Shown piece by piece: positions 1 through 14,520 of a stretch of DNA of 64,000 nucleotides (its first letter is position 1; the number at the start of each line of letters is the position of its first letter). Below the pieces are notes generated by a model that saw nothing but the letters and a program-made list of their open reading frames with translations, had not been told where the DNA came from and searched no databases. The DNA comes from Tubulanus polymorphus (taxonomy: Eukaryota > Nemertea > Palaeonemertea > Tubulaniformes > Tubulanidae), in contig NC_134026.1 in the NCBI RefSeq assembly GCF_964204645.1, positions 6,944,001 to 7,008,000 of the forward strand, in the 5' to 3' direction. The translations under genes were made by a program, and so were the position numbers.

Positions 1-840
1 CAAGGTTCTACAGTTCGGCTTCTTCAGTTTCCAGTTCCACAGTTCATATGGTCCCAATTCAACTGGCTCTTACAAAATCTATTCGATTTACATAAACCGA
101 TGCTCGAAATTCTAAGTTAGTTATAACAGATATAAATGGTTATAACCGAGTGTAGTGGGTTTAATCCTATTTTTGCTATTAACTAAAAAGATAAAATGTT
201 AAGAGAGAGTCCAAACATTTGACTTAATTACTTTATTGACAAATTTCGACATCTGATTTTATATGGGCTAAATCTTACTATTACCTACATTTCTTGTTCA
301 GTCTGTTCACTCCTAGCCGAGATATAATATCTTTCTGGCTTTATCTCTGAACTAATATAGAGTTGAGTCTCTATGTATCAAGATAAAGAAACGATTTAGT
401 CATTAGAACTGATTGGTTTGTGGGTAATTTAAAATAGCCTACAGAATATGTTACTAATCTAAATGTGAGATAAACTAAAAGTTCTTCACACCTGATAGAA
501 TGTAATATAGCAATTCACCTGTTCCGCATCAGGCAGTAAATTACTTTGTAAAACTGATAAAACCTACAAAGTTAAACTGTCAAATTGGTGCGTGTTGAGA
601 TAACGAGTGAGTGTTAGAGCGCGCACGATCTGTAATGAGTTCCATAGTTAAACTAGTAGAATCTGTCTTCGCCTTCTTAATGAACGCTTCTACGAAGATA
701 AAGACTTCAGCAGAACGGGCTGTAGATTATTCAACTAAAGAGCAAGCACACTTACAAGTGTATATATAGGTCCAGCACTAATGGCTTTGTGTCTTAAATT
801 TAGAATGTCTAGGCCTAGGGTCGAGATCCTGGTTTATTTT

Positions 841-1105
841 TTTGGATTCGAACCTACGTCATGTTCAACAGGAAGTAACCTAGTGGTGGGTTTGAGTTAT
901 CGATTCGAATCCACGTCACGTTCAACAGGAAGTAACCTAGTGGTGGGTTTGAGTTCTTGTATATAGAATAATTTACGATGAAAAATGTAAAGCATGAAAA
1001 ACTAATTTCTATGGAAACTATCCTGAAAAGTTATTGGGATTCGAACCCACGTTTCGTCATGCAGGAAGTAGTAAACATAGTAGTAGGTTCGAGTCCCAGT
1101 AGAAT
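841..1105. repeat. Tandem tRNA-like palindromic units
   Basis: Three related units of about 55-65 bp start near 844, 903 and 1039. Each begins with the complement of a pol III B box (GATTCGAACC), has a middle AGGAAGTA motif, and ends with a forward B-box-like run (GGTTTGAGTT, or GGTTCGAGTCCC in the third). Units 1 and 2 are nearly identical and adjacent. This looks like a tandemly duplicated tRNA-derived fragment with B boxes facing both ways. It has no full cloverleaf. Confidence 0.45.
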
Positions 1106-1734
1106 ATGCAAATTATTACTGTATTCAGATATCTTACACCACAAATAGATACTGTTAGAATGACTCAATCAGAGACTCTGATACTGAGGAGACTAAGGAG
1201 TCCTCTGACTCAATACTGGCAGAGATGACTGAGGGAGTCATCGAAGCAGAAGGGACCGGCATTTTCCCTGAACCGATGATGACGAAGATCATTTCGTATT
1301 AAATGATGCGTTTACATTTTAAACGCTAGAAAAACAGCACCCGTGTGTTTACTGGTGCAAAACTACAAAACTGGTTCACTACTGGTACAGGACGGTGCAA
1401 TTAAACTACTGAATACTGGTGCGCGAACTGGTGCAGCAGTACCGTATGATTGTGAGATAGCTACTTGTTTTAGGTTGACGAGCATTTTTCATATCAAAAA
1501 GTGACTAATAATCGCTTAAGTTTCATCTTCATAGAGACCTCTTCTAAATATGTCGTACTCAGTATTCATTTTTTCCCCGATTGTATTGTTCGGAGAGAGT
1601 GTTTTAGAGGCAAAATCTCGAAACGTTAGAAAATAAATCGAGGATTTCTATTTCATCCACAAATAGCGGAAAAACATCAGTCTACAATCTATACTGCCAT
1701 CTCTGTCACATTTCAAGGCCTGAAACACGTCTGT

Positions 1735-1750
1735 CCGCTAGGTGGCGCTA
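1735..1750 (+). promoter_or_regulatory. CTCF-like motif
   Basis: CCGCTAGGTGGCGCTA matches the core of the conserved bilaterian CTCF site (AGGTGGCGC). Motif match only; occupancy is unknown. Confidence 0.3.
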
Positions 1751-2514
1751 AACTAGTTGTTGTCCATTTGTGATTTTGATGACGCTGCATGAAGCCGAAC
1801 AAAGGGGTTATCGCGCACAGCGATTCAACGCAGTTATTGCTAATTTAAGGCTTCCTGCATTCGATGGCAATCTTTGCGAGATAGACCGGCAAAACGTCGC
1901 GATGATTGGTGGTTGCGCTCATAAAATACATTAACTTTCATTACTACGAAAACTTCCTTTCGCTGTCAACTCGAAAATTACATAGCAGCGAGGGTAGATC
2001 GGCTGCTGACTATCGATGCCGTTAATCAGGTGCGCGATTCCGTTGACGGTAAGATACATGGAAATAGGGACTCGATCTATTAATTTGGGACAATTGTTCG
2101 CTGTCACCATACCGACATAACCGAACAATTTAGCCGTCACACGACTAGCTAGCACCGTGCAATCTTACCAAACCGATCTGACTACTAAAATAGCACTTTT
2201 ATCAACGGTAATTGTCACACGTGGGAATAAATTATTAAAGAATCGTCAGTCTCCGGAGGGGGGGGGGATAAACCGGTGTATGTCGAGGAGATAGAGCAAT
2301 GTAGAAACGCTGATTCGTATAGCGATGTAAAATTGCTAGGTAAAAGTATCTGATTAGGAAATCACGATGAAAGGTGTCGCCGATAATTTACTGGTAGCTG
2401 CTGCTGTTGCTGCTGCCGCTGCCGCATATAATAGCAATCGGTTTATCATTCAGTATTATCCACACCGGCGACACTAGCGACACCACCAATCACCTGCCTC
2501 AGACACTTCTGACA

Positions 2515-2680
2515 TTCAGTAGTCACCGGCCAAGACGGATCCGATAAACTCGGATAACCGTTCATCTCGGATGTTTGTTGAAATATTTTTGTGACACTTT
2601 TATGAAACTTTTATCCAACTCGGATGTCACTCAAGTCGGCCACGTTATTACGGTAAAATCCAACTTGAGCGAAGTCTCCT
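2515..2680. repeat. Dispersed repeat, copy 1 (relative of 41794-41968)
   Basis: It shares the sequence order AACTCGGATAA, ACTCGGATGTTT, AATATTTTTGTGACACT, CAACTCGGAT and AAGTCT with 41794-41968. The better-preserved second copy has GTAGACT / AGTCTAC ends, which suggests a short non-autonomous DNA transposon. Confidence 0.5.
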
Positions 2681-5336
2681 GTATATCACACCTGCCCGAC
2701 ATTGACTCCTGGTCCCAGTTTCACGAGTAGTTCTCGGTTGAAATTTTTACCGGGTCGAAATATTGAAAATGAACTGATTTTAACCAAAAAGTCTACTCTA
2801 ATTTGTATAAAACTATGGAACTAGATGCGGAAATATACTTTGCCCGGATGAAGTTTCACATTTAATTCATATTTTTGGCTTCTCTGGCTACTTCATATTA
2901 TCAATTAAAAAATGAGGACAACTTGGCGGTTTAATGCTTAGACTTGTTCTTGAAACTATACCCTAAAACAGAAATCCTTGATAACTCTTATCTTTTCATT
3001 TACTTGGCACCACGGATGTACAACGCCCCCTAGAGGAGTAACATTACACCAAAACCTCGAAAAAACATTTTGCTACAAAATTTTGATACTATCTTTCAGA
3101 TTTCTAGATTCGAAGAATTTTTGCAGAACAATTTCGATATTCTTATATCCTTTTACTTTCACTCTTATAGAAAAAGGGACAATTTTACCATTTATGAAAT
3201 GAAAAATGAATTCAAGTAATAAGTTGTGAGAATTTCTTTCGGAAAGAATTTGTGAAAATGTTTTTTTTTCTTTAGTGAGACGGTTTTTATATTCTTGTTG
3301 TTTGTGGAAAATTACATTGATTTTGTCACGTTATTTTGACACAATACTGTATACACACACAGACATACACCACCGTCAACAGCGAATATCGTGTCGAAAT
3401 ACCAGTCGACGCACATAATTTATCTGCCATTTAACTCGCGTAGCTGTACAAACATTAATTTCAACTTTCAATTGAAAATAAGTGCACAATATCCCTGATC
3501 AGTGTTTAAACTCGACGACATTTTTTAAGGTAAGGTATACCGACCGGTCTAATTAATGCGCGGTCATGCAGACTATTTCGAAGGCGTAAACTGGTCTATT
3601 TTAATGACACAGGTGTTCTGTTACAATATCCATACTTTAATAGTTTAATGATTTGTTAAGTCACGTATTGCTGGCGATAAAAGAATCAAATTCGATAATT
3701 TACTACCGGCATTCAACCCGTACGCCGTAAAAAAAACTCGACGTCTTTTCATAAACGGGTTTGATACAAGCGAATATGTCAAAGCAATCTTAAAAGATCC
3801 GCCAATGATCCACCTATGTAAGCTTATAAAGCGAGAGCATATAGGGTTAGTTTGAAAGTGTACTTTACGATTGAAAAGACCGTGTGCTTTATAACACAAC
3901 GTTTAAAAAGAACCCTATTCGAGAACTGTGGAGAGAAGCAGAAATTACGAAGAAAATTTAAGTTTGTAAAGATGAGTGCCGAGGATGGGTTCGTTTTATA
4001 AATAGATGTAACAGTCCGAAAGATGATATAAAATCCCTGCACACTAAAGAGTAGGAATTGCTTCATTGAGCTGATAGTTTGACTAATCTTATCGTATTCT
4101 TAACTTGTGCATATAGTCGTCATCTTCAGCAATAATAATACCCAACATCAAACCTTTTACTTACTATGTATAACGCTAGTATTTATCTAGACTATTAGGA
4201 TTGAGCTGAACAGATATAAGCTCAAGGTAACATTTCGGACACTTTATTCTTAGTAAGCACGAATTTTATGTCATCTTCAACACGAACTCAAGATACCAGT
4301 AGTTAGAATGACCACACTCAAACTTGGTGAACAGTTGATAAGATAAAAACCCAACAGATTTAAACGTTTTTAAGCCGAGAGTTTATTCAATCGAAAATTG
4401 GTTGAAATACATGACGTTTCGACCTCACACTAGAGAACATCGTCAGGTGTGAGGTTAATGAAGACACCCCATCCTGGATCGGATTGACAGCACTGATTCC
4501 TGAAGATAGATGACTATCTGGATATAATCGAAACGTCGAAAATAGATCGTTAACTAAGAGGACACATTTTCGGACACCCTTTTTTATTCTTAGTGCGCTC
4601 TATCTAGGGGATTTCACATAAGGGTTGTGCTTAGAAACTATAAAAAAAAGACGATAAAGTTCTATTGCGCACGATTCTATTCGAAAACTGGTTATTCTGA
4701 TCTAATGTCCCTTTGTACGCGTTAATGTCTTCGCTTCAGTTCGACCACATTTTTCGGTTCATATAGAAATCTCTGTGTTTGTAAGAATGTATTTAGAAAA
4801 TTATATATCAATTTGTAACGGTTTGTGACCGATGATTTGCTATCGGAGTCACGTATGAACTTAATATTTATGACTTTATTATCGCGCTAATGTTTCGCTA
4901 TTAACTCGCTTTACCCGTTTACTAGTTTACTCGCGAATTTAAATCTTTCTATTTGAAAAGATAATCGTGCGGAGTAAATGAGTTAATTCGGTGCAATAAA
5001 AGTTTACAACACCCGGAGTACGGTCACACGAATCTCAGCCCGGTTTTATAATCCTTTATCGGTGGATTTAAGAAATTAATCTACGATTATCAGAGCTGTT
5101 GAAAGCTATTGTCACCGCGAGGAACTATTCAAGTCTCCGACATCGCTTCTTCGCACTTGAATTCAATATTTATCCATTTTGGAGTCGAATATAGCCAATA
5201 AAAGCAGAACCCAGTTCAACACTTTTGAGTTAAATTTGTCTCAGAAACTCATTGAAAATGAACTGATTTCAACTCCGAGTCTTCTTAAACTCACAGCTGT
5301 GGAACTGGATCCTGAGTTCAGAGTTAACTCTAAAAC

Positions 5337-5374
5337 CATGGACGTATAAACTAGATCTAGTTTATACGTCCATG
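5337..5374. repeat. Perfect 38-bp palindrome
   Basis: Two 19-base arms (first arm CATGGACGTATAAACTAGA) meet with no spacer, so the 38 bp equal their own reverse complement. It lies inside a copy of the dispersed GAACTGGATCC palindromic repeat. One arm recurs at 11941-11960. Confidence 0.8.
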
Positions 5375-5892
5375 CTCTAACTCACAACTGTAGAACTGGA
5401 CCCAGTTATCATTATCATCCAATAAGTGGCTAGTAAAACATGAAGACTAGTACTTTTTAGGTTAACTTGGCTTAATAAGAAACACGAGCTTTCTCTACCC
5501 AGTGCATAGAAGCTTCATCATTTCACTTTGAAGGTTTACACAAGATTTTTACGAGTGTTTGCCACAAATAAAGTTCACTAATTTTAGTGAAATCAAGTAA
5601 TTCTCAATTTGTCCTTACTGATAGAACACTATGGTTAACACGGCCGTTCAATGACTCGTCAGAAAATAATCAAATCATAAGATTGAGATCCACAAATTTG
5701 GAAAATTATAGGAAAAACCGTCTTTCGAAGCTCTGAGCTGCTATGTCGAGGCTGATTCTGTTTTAGCCCGCGAACTATTCACAAAAAAATACAAAAATCT
5801 ACTTTCTATAATTGGATGAAAATGAGCTATCGATGGATACATTAGTAGTAACGCGATCAAATGGACGTCAATTTGTATTGATACCGCTCGGT

Positions 5893-5902
5893 TAGCAGCA
5901 GC

Positions 5903-5938
<36 letters not shown>
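5893..5938. repeat. CAG/CTG trinucleotide run
   Basis: A run of AGC units with a single GGC interruption near the start, not in a recognisable coding frame. Similar shorter runs lie at 2398-2428, 13048-13100 and 43471-43500. Confidence 0.85.
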
Positions 5939-5940
<2 letters not shown>

Positions 5941-7055
5941 AGAGGATTTACCTGTACGGAGAGTCGGGGAGAACAAAGGAATCCAATCAGCTCATAGTTC
6001 AGACTCAACTGTAAGCCAATTAGAAACACGTTCCGCGCCAGTAAAATCTACACGGCTTTCATCTGTTAAAACCTGAATTACTTTCATTCATAAAACAACT
6101 CAATTTCACGCAGTCTTTAGACGATTATGTTCAAACTCGTCGTTTAAATGAGATAGAATTTATTCAAATTCTATGGAAAATGGAGGCTTCCTTAGAAGTG
6201 TCCGAGAATCTGTAACAGATATCGCGGCCATTTTGGATTAGCTGTAACCGTTCTTCTAGCGCAGCAATACTGAAAGCGGTTATACCGGAAGCGAAACATA
6301 ATTTACCGGAAGTGAACAATAAAAAGTGACAGCGGGAAGTGAGTGATTTAGTGAATACGAGACGACGCGTGAAAAGCGATGTGGACGGATTGTGGAACGA
6401 GGTGGAGCCGAACAGCGAGTGGAACGGGTGGAAAGCAGATTGCGGAAGCGGGAATCATACCGGAAAGAGAGAGAAAGTTTACGTCATTTTCAATCTCAGA
6501 TATTTTGAGTCCAGATAAATTCACACGATCTTCAACTAATTACAGTCGTAAGTAGGCTAACTCCGTGACGATGGAATGCTCCAGGTGCGGAGAACCAAAA
6601 TTAACAGAAACTTATTAGTAAATCGGCACGGAAGAACCCGTTCAATTATATAAGTTCTCAAGTGGAATTTGAAGTTAAAGCATTGAAAATGAAGTTATGC
6701 TTAATTCTTGTGTCAAATTTGAAATCTAGAAATCTTGAAAATGAAACTCGATCAAGAACACCATGTAAGCATAAATTCGAAAAATTATCAAATCTATTAG
6801 GATTAGAATTTCACACTTTAAGAATACAGTTTAAGAACGCATTTGAAGGTTTATTGAGAGGCCTAACGTATCAACTGTTTTCAAGCAGCCATCATCAAGT
6901 GCAATGAATGTAAATTACACGTACATGAGTGGGACTAAGCTTGAGGTCCCTTCAGGGAAGTGACTTGAGAAGTTCAATAAGGTGCAATGATATCATTATC
7001 AGGTGCAATGACTTATTAGTATGTTGCAATAACGATGTTATACAGTTAACATCAC

Positions 7056-7090
7056 CTTGGAGTAATCATTTGACAAATGATTACTCCAAG
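7056..7090. repeat. Perfect hairpin with TAATCA/TGATTA arms
   Basis: Two 16-base arms (CTTGGAGTAATCATTT and its complement) are separated by the 3 bases GAC. Each arm contains a TAATCATT core, a homeodomain-type site, about 2.4 kb upstream of the Nkx1 exon. Regulatory use is only a possibility. Confidence 0.7.
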
Positions 7091-9367
7091 TCGGACAAAC
7101 TGGACCGTGGTAAATTTGGTCCGAATCGTGAAAAACCGAGTTGGTTAAGTATCGGAAAATGCGCCAGGACGTCAGAAAATGAGTTCGTTTCTTTTTGAAT
7201 TAGTGCCATGTCTGAAGCAAGGTTTACTGTACTTTTCAAATGAAATTTTCTGCATCGAAACTTGTATTTAATCTCTTGCATTAACATTTAGTTGAATCAG
7301 TTCTCTTCGAACAGAAGGAACCCGACCCTCGACGGGATCGGAGCGCTCTGCTCTCAGATCTATTTCACAGACGACACCGACGGATCATAGAAAAGTCGAC
7401 AACAAAAACTTTATTGATCTCGATTTATTTGAATATAACGTTGTTAAAGAAACTTGTATTTGAAAAGCTGTATATAATATATATATATATATACATACAT
7501 ATGACAAAATACAAAGAGTCGGAAAGAAAGGTTTGAATTTCCTACGGGAGGTTTCTCCATTTATCACCGAATATTCAACTGACTAAAGTCGTTGTACAAA
7601 CATCGCTTTAGAATGTGTTCAATTCAGCGCAAATGGATATGATTCCCCAATTTGTGAATTCGTTCGCTCGTTAATCATAAACAAGAAAATGTGACAGCTT
7701 TTACTGGCTTCAAAACGCCCTTTAAACAGTCTATTCACAGTCGGTATGACTTTAACTCTTACAATTCGTTAATAGGCGTCTTATTCATCAACTCGGTCCG
7801 CCATTCAAGCCTTTATCGACCGAACGCTTGTCGAAAAGAAACATTTTAATGAAATAAATGAGCCATCAGTTTGGGGGTCTTTACAACTCGAAAACGGATA
7901 TCATGACACGGAATAATTTCTGCTAATAATGTGTGTTTGAATTGAAGTTTTATATCTATAGTCGGATTATAGGCTCTATACGCAGGTGTGAGGCCGATAC
8001 CTGGTCCGAGACGAGTTTTCTTTAAGATATCTTGACTTTTAAATCGACACCTGTGGTGGTGAAACTATTCATTAGTTTAATTCCTTGATATCATTCTGAA
8101 GCTTTAAACTTCAAATCTCGCCGCCAGACCCAAACATTTAACAATGACACATAAACAGTTTGTAAATCTTGTCCATAAATATTTTCGTTGTAATCAAAAC
8201 TTAATTCTTTAACCGAATACCGATTATCAAATCAGAGATTGCGGTATACGGCTCAGTTCACAGGGACTCAAAATCAGTAATGAATTCAAAAGTGCAGTGT
8301 TCTCCATATGTTGGAAGGGGCAGCATTCATTGTTAAATGTATGGCTGCTGAAGTAACAAGGCTTTCGATCCCCCAAAAATACAGAAACTTTGGTGTACAC
8401 ATTGGACCAAGCGTAATTGCGTGACTGAAGTCTAAAGGCGGTCCGAGAGTGGTCTTAATTTTTTGCAGTGACTGTGCAGACAAGGGAATGTACAAAACAA
8501 AAAAATCATTTCGTGAAAACAGGCTTTTGGTAATTCCCCGAAATTCGCTCTGTTTGAAAACGTGTGTATTAAAAACTGTTAGAAAAATTCAATCTGATCT
8601 CTTTTTTCTAAATAAACAATAAGTTAAATAGAGGCGAAATTAGATCAATGATCGCGATGATTATGTCGCGTCAGTCCGTCACGAGTGATGCTCAAGGGCT
8701 TGTTTGTTACACAGAAATCCACTAATGATCGACTACGCGAGAGGGAAAGGTTTTACTCGGGAGTGAACCAAGTATAGAGAACATATTGAATCCTATCAAC
8801 TGGGAATCACCGTCTTGGAATAAGCCTCTTACGGCGACATGAAGAAAACGTCTTCAATTAGACCTGGAATGCTCTTCAATTAAGCGTATAATGTCCCTGC
8901 AATCTGATTACTCGAGGAAGCAATGTACAGCTTAGATTGATGTGTCGCCGACACCCGTTTATCCCATCATCGTTTCGTCCGCCGTGTACGACCAGTTTTA
9001 AATTCTCTCGATTGAAAATTCATTAACGAAACGACGACGTATCGATTTTGTCGCTGATGCCGCCGTTGCCTTTTTCGGGAGACCATTTTCATCTCGAGTG
9101 TTTGACACTATTACCAAATCCTGTTAGCATAATTGCATAAAAGGTTATCGGGAAAGACAGTTCGGTTATTAAGTCTAGTTTGTCGTCGTTTCGCATGGGC
9201 GGGTTTGATTCGTTTTGGCTCGTGACGGCTCGTTTGTCCGATAATGGCTCTTTGAGAGCGATTTAATGGAGAGAAAGCGTTCGTAAATGATCGCCAAATT
9301 CCGTATCATTTTCTACATAATTGTATCAATTACGACGCGCACAATGACAACGAAATTGCTCGATTGA

Positions 9368-9988
<621 letters not shown>

Positions 9989-10085
9989 AGTTTGATTTCT
10001 GATTATTTTATTCAACACCATGCAATGTTAACGGTGCTGCGGACTTTGTTCAACTCAATAGTATTTATTTAACTTATGTGACTAT

Positions 10086-10091
10086 AATAAA
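10086..10091 (+). terminator. Poly(A) signal of the Nkx1 gene
   Basis: AATAAA about 100 bp after the Nkx1 stop codon, the expected spacing for a short 3' UTR. Confidence 0.65.
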
Positions 10092-13000
10092 TATTTCTAA
10101 AAAACATTCTGTTTCCTGAATTTAATTTTGAATTCCTTCGCAATTTTCTTTTCAACCACTTCAATCTTAACCAATTCTTTAGCGCCAGTTAACTAATATA
10201 TAAAATTTTCAGGTATTTGTAAATTCCGTTGTTACTTACTGGCCATAGCGAACCCCAGGGCTTTAGAATCAAACACTAGTTTTCAAATAACAAGCTTAGC
10301 TAAAAAGCAATTTGGTTGAATTGAAGCCATTATATTTGGAAGTGATCAGGCTTTACTTGCTATCGATGTGATATTTGGCAACATCGGTGACCACAGAATC
10401 GCACTGTAAAACTGCCACGATGCGGGTAATATTTGATTCTAAACTCGGCATTGATCAGGGTCATTCGGTCTTCCATCGTCGCACTATTCGCCAAATCTGG
10501 CATCAGTTGATCACCGAGTCCACTAAAAACAGTCCGCAATGTTTCCTTGTGATTCGAACGTTTCGACTTTATCCTTAGTCGCGGGAATACTGTACTCGAT
10601 CATTGAATAGATCTATCGAATACTTTGATACTTGTCAAAAAGGGTTCAAAATAAGCAAAAACCCATAGTTAATATTAAAGCTTTTATTGGCTGACAGTTA
10701 CGGAGTTTATCCCAACCCCATCATCAGCCTAGACACCAAAATGATACAATGACAACGAACAGACAATAAACGCTTTAATATCAACTGTAGGTTTTAACCC
10801 GCTAAATACTGAGATTGATATTAGTCTTCAAGTCACGGTTCAAAGTGTTTCCTTGAGCGTATAACCCAATCGACGTTTCGACATCTAGAGTTATCTTTCT
10901 AAACAGTAAGTTTTTAAGGAGTGACGTCTGAAGTTTGAAATCGCTCATTCCGAGGAATCTGGTGATCATATCATTTTCTACAGCGACCGAAATATGAACC
11001 AGGTGTTTGTCCTAATTCGATTCGAGATTATCAAACCGTTGAGATTTATCTATCAACGATATATCTCATCCAATTCCTCCGGGATCGAAACCGGTTTCCG
11101 TAGAATTCTCCTGACAAACGTTTCGCCGGTTTTCCATTGTTCGGCGCGTATTGTCCCGTAACGTCTTAACGCCGTCTCTACGATACAGCGTTAAAGCCAC
11201 CGAGCTCAACGGAGGAAACGTTTAAGTGAAATCAATTGACAATAAATAATCCGCTAATTGCACGTTTTCGCTAACTATCTGCTCATTAGCATAAGTTAAT
11301 GAGATACTAAAGAAGTCTATTAATCAGGGCTAGTTATTTTGTGAAATCTTTATTAATTAGGCGATTTGTCAGTAACGAAGGATTTTATGACAGACTATCG
11401 ATGATCGTTACGGGCTGTGTTAATTCCTATACATTCGTTCCCGGTTTATAATGGCGTTGTCTGTAGCTGGCGATAATCCGGCAGGATTAACCAGCCACAA
11501 TAAACCAAGTTACTCTTTCCAACGTTTTAATAGTCCGTTCGCGGATTAGATATGATACATTGGTAAATTGAGCGTGAGTTTGACAAATCCTTCTCTTTGA
11601 AGATATTTCTGAGAATCCGCGTGGTGTATAGAATCACAAAACACTGATCACCACCAGATCACAGAAAACTTTCTTCACACAACCAAGTTTCCAATCGTAT
11701 CCAGACCTGCTTAAAAGACGAACCAGATCGCGAAGAGATGTTCGCCATTCCAATATCCTGAAAAGGAAAATAATATCGATTGTTCAAGTGTGAGTTCACA
11801 AGAAAAATAATATTGACTTTTCAAGAATTAGTTCACTGAACTTCCACAAGGGGACGGTACTGCCACCAAGTTTGAGAGTCTGGTATATCGAGATTCGATA
11901 TAGCTTTGTCATTAGGTTAACTTAGTTTAGAATAGATTAAATCTAGTTTATACGTCCATGTTCTGACGTACGCTCAGTGTAGCTATAGTATCTGACATTA
12001 GCAACTAAGTCGCCATCTATACGCTAATGTAGACACTATTCAAGACGATACACGATAATTCCTGGGGCCGGTTTATATACTAGTATTATTTTTAACCCGG
12101 GGGCTAATTCAATTAATTTTCAATTAAGTTGAAACCGGCCACAGAATTAAAAGTTTGCCCGTGTATCAAATAGGAAATTAATTTAATCCAATGACACCAG
12201 ATTCGAATTGTTTTGATGATAGCTTTTGGAGTGATATTGATAGCAAATTTTGCAATTGGCGGCGTAGATGAGAATTATATTATGGAGGTCTTGCAATCAT
12301 GTGCTTTTCTGCCTTGACTACGTCATAGTATTGCTGATCAAACGCAATAATTGATTCACATGACAGACCTCTGAAAAATGTCCGGATAATTTCTTTTTTT
12401 CGGTTAAATATGGCAAGCCTCCACACCTGGTTGAAAAGCAATCTATGTATGACGCCACACGCAGAATCTCTATAGCCTACAAAATATGAAAAACCACAGA
12501 AACTTTTCATTTATTATTGATAGATTTTCAGCCGATAAGAAAAATCTTATTCTATACACGACAAAAGACGTTGTAAGTAAAGAAACCGTCGCAGATTTAG
12601 ATAATAAAGATCATTAATATTTTAACGACGCAGATTCTAAGATTGTCGAATAATTTCCCGTATGAATTGTTTAATCTGAAGCGGAGTCTGAACCGTTTAA
12701 ACCAGTGTTGTCCCCGCGGTACCGAAACCAGCCTTCCATAAAGGGACGCCGCGTCCCTAGAGATGCAACATTTAAGAATCATTTATCCCAGCGATACGGA
12801 TGGGAGCCCGTATTGAACGACGGTACTACGATTCCATCCAGTTCTGTAATCGCACCATTACACTTTCGATATGAAGCCACAGCTATCAGGTCTTGTGATC
12901 ATCGTATTTCGTTCTCCGTGACAAACCGACCGGAAAATATGAAGACAGAATGTTAGTCGCAGTAAATTGTCGTTCTTGATAAGGTTAACAGTGTAATAGA

Positions 13001-14480
13001 TACATGAGTCACTGGTGTTATATAGTCAGCCACTGATTGACGGCGCTGATGCCGCCTGGTGCTGCTGCTGCCACCGCCGCCGCTGCTGCTGTAGCTGATG
13101 ATGATGACTCTATTAGCAATCGTGTTTATAATAAAATAAAATAGGATAATTAATTGGAAAAAATCAATTCCCAACACCACCCACTCTCCTACTCTCTCCC
13201 ACTCTCTGTCCTTACCAGTCCCTGTCCCTGTCCCACCATCCCCCTGCCCCTATGCCCGTGGCTCTGTCTTCTCTCCCCTGCCCCGTCACTGTCCATATCT
13301 CCATATCCCTCCCCTATCTATTTTGTAAATGTTGTGCTCGATAAAGAACTCATTACGAAGGACTCAAGTCGAGGAACCATTATTAACTTCACGGCCCATT
13401 CTCTCTATAACTGTTTATCCGCCACGGATCCAGCGTCAAACCTATCAGCGCTGATAGAAATACTTTACCCTATAATGAGTAAGAGATTCTACGCATAGAA
13501 TCAACTCCCAGTCGGAAATTACTTGTAACTTTCAGTATCGGCGATCGTTCCCTTGTTACTGGTACAAATAGCGAGCTATTACTTGATATTTTCCGCTTAA
13601 GCGACACTAACGATTAGCTATCGTGTCTTGTTAATGGTACTTGACTCTCGACTAATTCCACACAGCGCCGAAAAAAACTTCGCATGTTTATATCGCGCTC
13701 GATGGAAGTGTTTTCTCGGAAGTATCCTCGACGGACGGCTCCGGCTATCAAGAAAATGCAAACTCCTCGGAGAACGCTAGAAATCACTGAGTCGAGAACT
13801 CAAATAGAAACGATACGGAGATGGGAACAATAGTGGGAATGTTTACAGTGTCATTATGCATAAACTAGATTGAGTCGTAACGATGAAGCAATCCGATTAA
13901 TTTCCTTCGTTCCCCAGTAAATGCTTTAGCCTAGTTAATAGAATCAAGTTTAACGAGTTAAATAAAACTACGGGTAATGGTTTTTAGCGTAAAACCGAAA
14001 ATTCGGGTTTTCAATAAATTTCAAAGTTTCGATATTTTTAGATAACTTTTTGATCCCGTGATTGTGGGATTTATTTTTTAGAATCCAGTTTGTCCAAAAC
14101 CGTGCTCGATGTTTTCTGCAATTTGTAGTTGAATTGCAGGGAGCCTTTAATATCCGTGTTCGATTGGTGAATCGGGTAATTGAACTTTGTGTAAAAGTGT
14201 GTCCACATGTCATATGTGGATATTGTCCTAAGTACTTATCATATATGATATGTTTGATGTTATGTTTCTTCAAGTTATGTTTCTTCTAGTATCCGCCACA
14301 CAGTATTATGTGCTTGTGTTGTGTCATAGAAATGTACTATATGATCATAATAAACTGATAATTAATCAAAAATCCCACACACTAAGATGAATGTTCTGTC
14401 TTGCAGATTTAGCATTTAATATCAAATCCGTTAGAAACTAAAATAAATAAAAAGAGTCCGAAATGTTGTCCTTGAGCTAA
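10092..14480. other. Non-coding stretch between Nkx1 and the GPCR gene
   Basis: No exon is recognised. About 11240-11440 is rich in TAAT-type words (GCTAATTG, CATTAGC, GTTAATGA, ATTAATC, TTAATTAG), as in homeodomain-bound enhancers. 13048-13100 holds CTG/CCG triplets and 13165-13318 is a pyrimidine-rich tract. Several open frames of 60-115 codons exist but show no domain and overlap one another. Confidence 0.5.
13165..13318. repeat. Pyrimidine-rich tract
   Basis: A C/T-dominated stretch built from CTCTCCC and CCCTGTCC words. The open frame through it reads as low-complexity Ser/Pro/Leu and is not a gene. Confidence 0.7.
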
Positions 14481-14483
14481 TAG

Positions 14484-14501
14484 TTTATTCAACATTTATT
14501 T
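14484..14501 (-). terminator. Two poly(A) signals of the GPCR gene
   Basis: Reverse-strand AATAAA at 14484-14489 and 14495-14500, starting about 20-40 bp past the GPCR stop codon. They support a very short 3' UTR and the reality of the open frame. Confidence 0.65.
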
Positions 14502-14520
14502 ACTTGCTTATGACCAGATC

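Noticed and set aside
13968-14289. Overlapping frames of 75-101 codons on both strands
   Set aside because: Mutually antisense, no domain, AT-rich.
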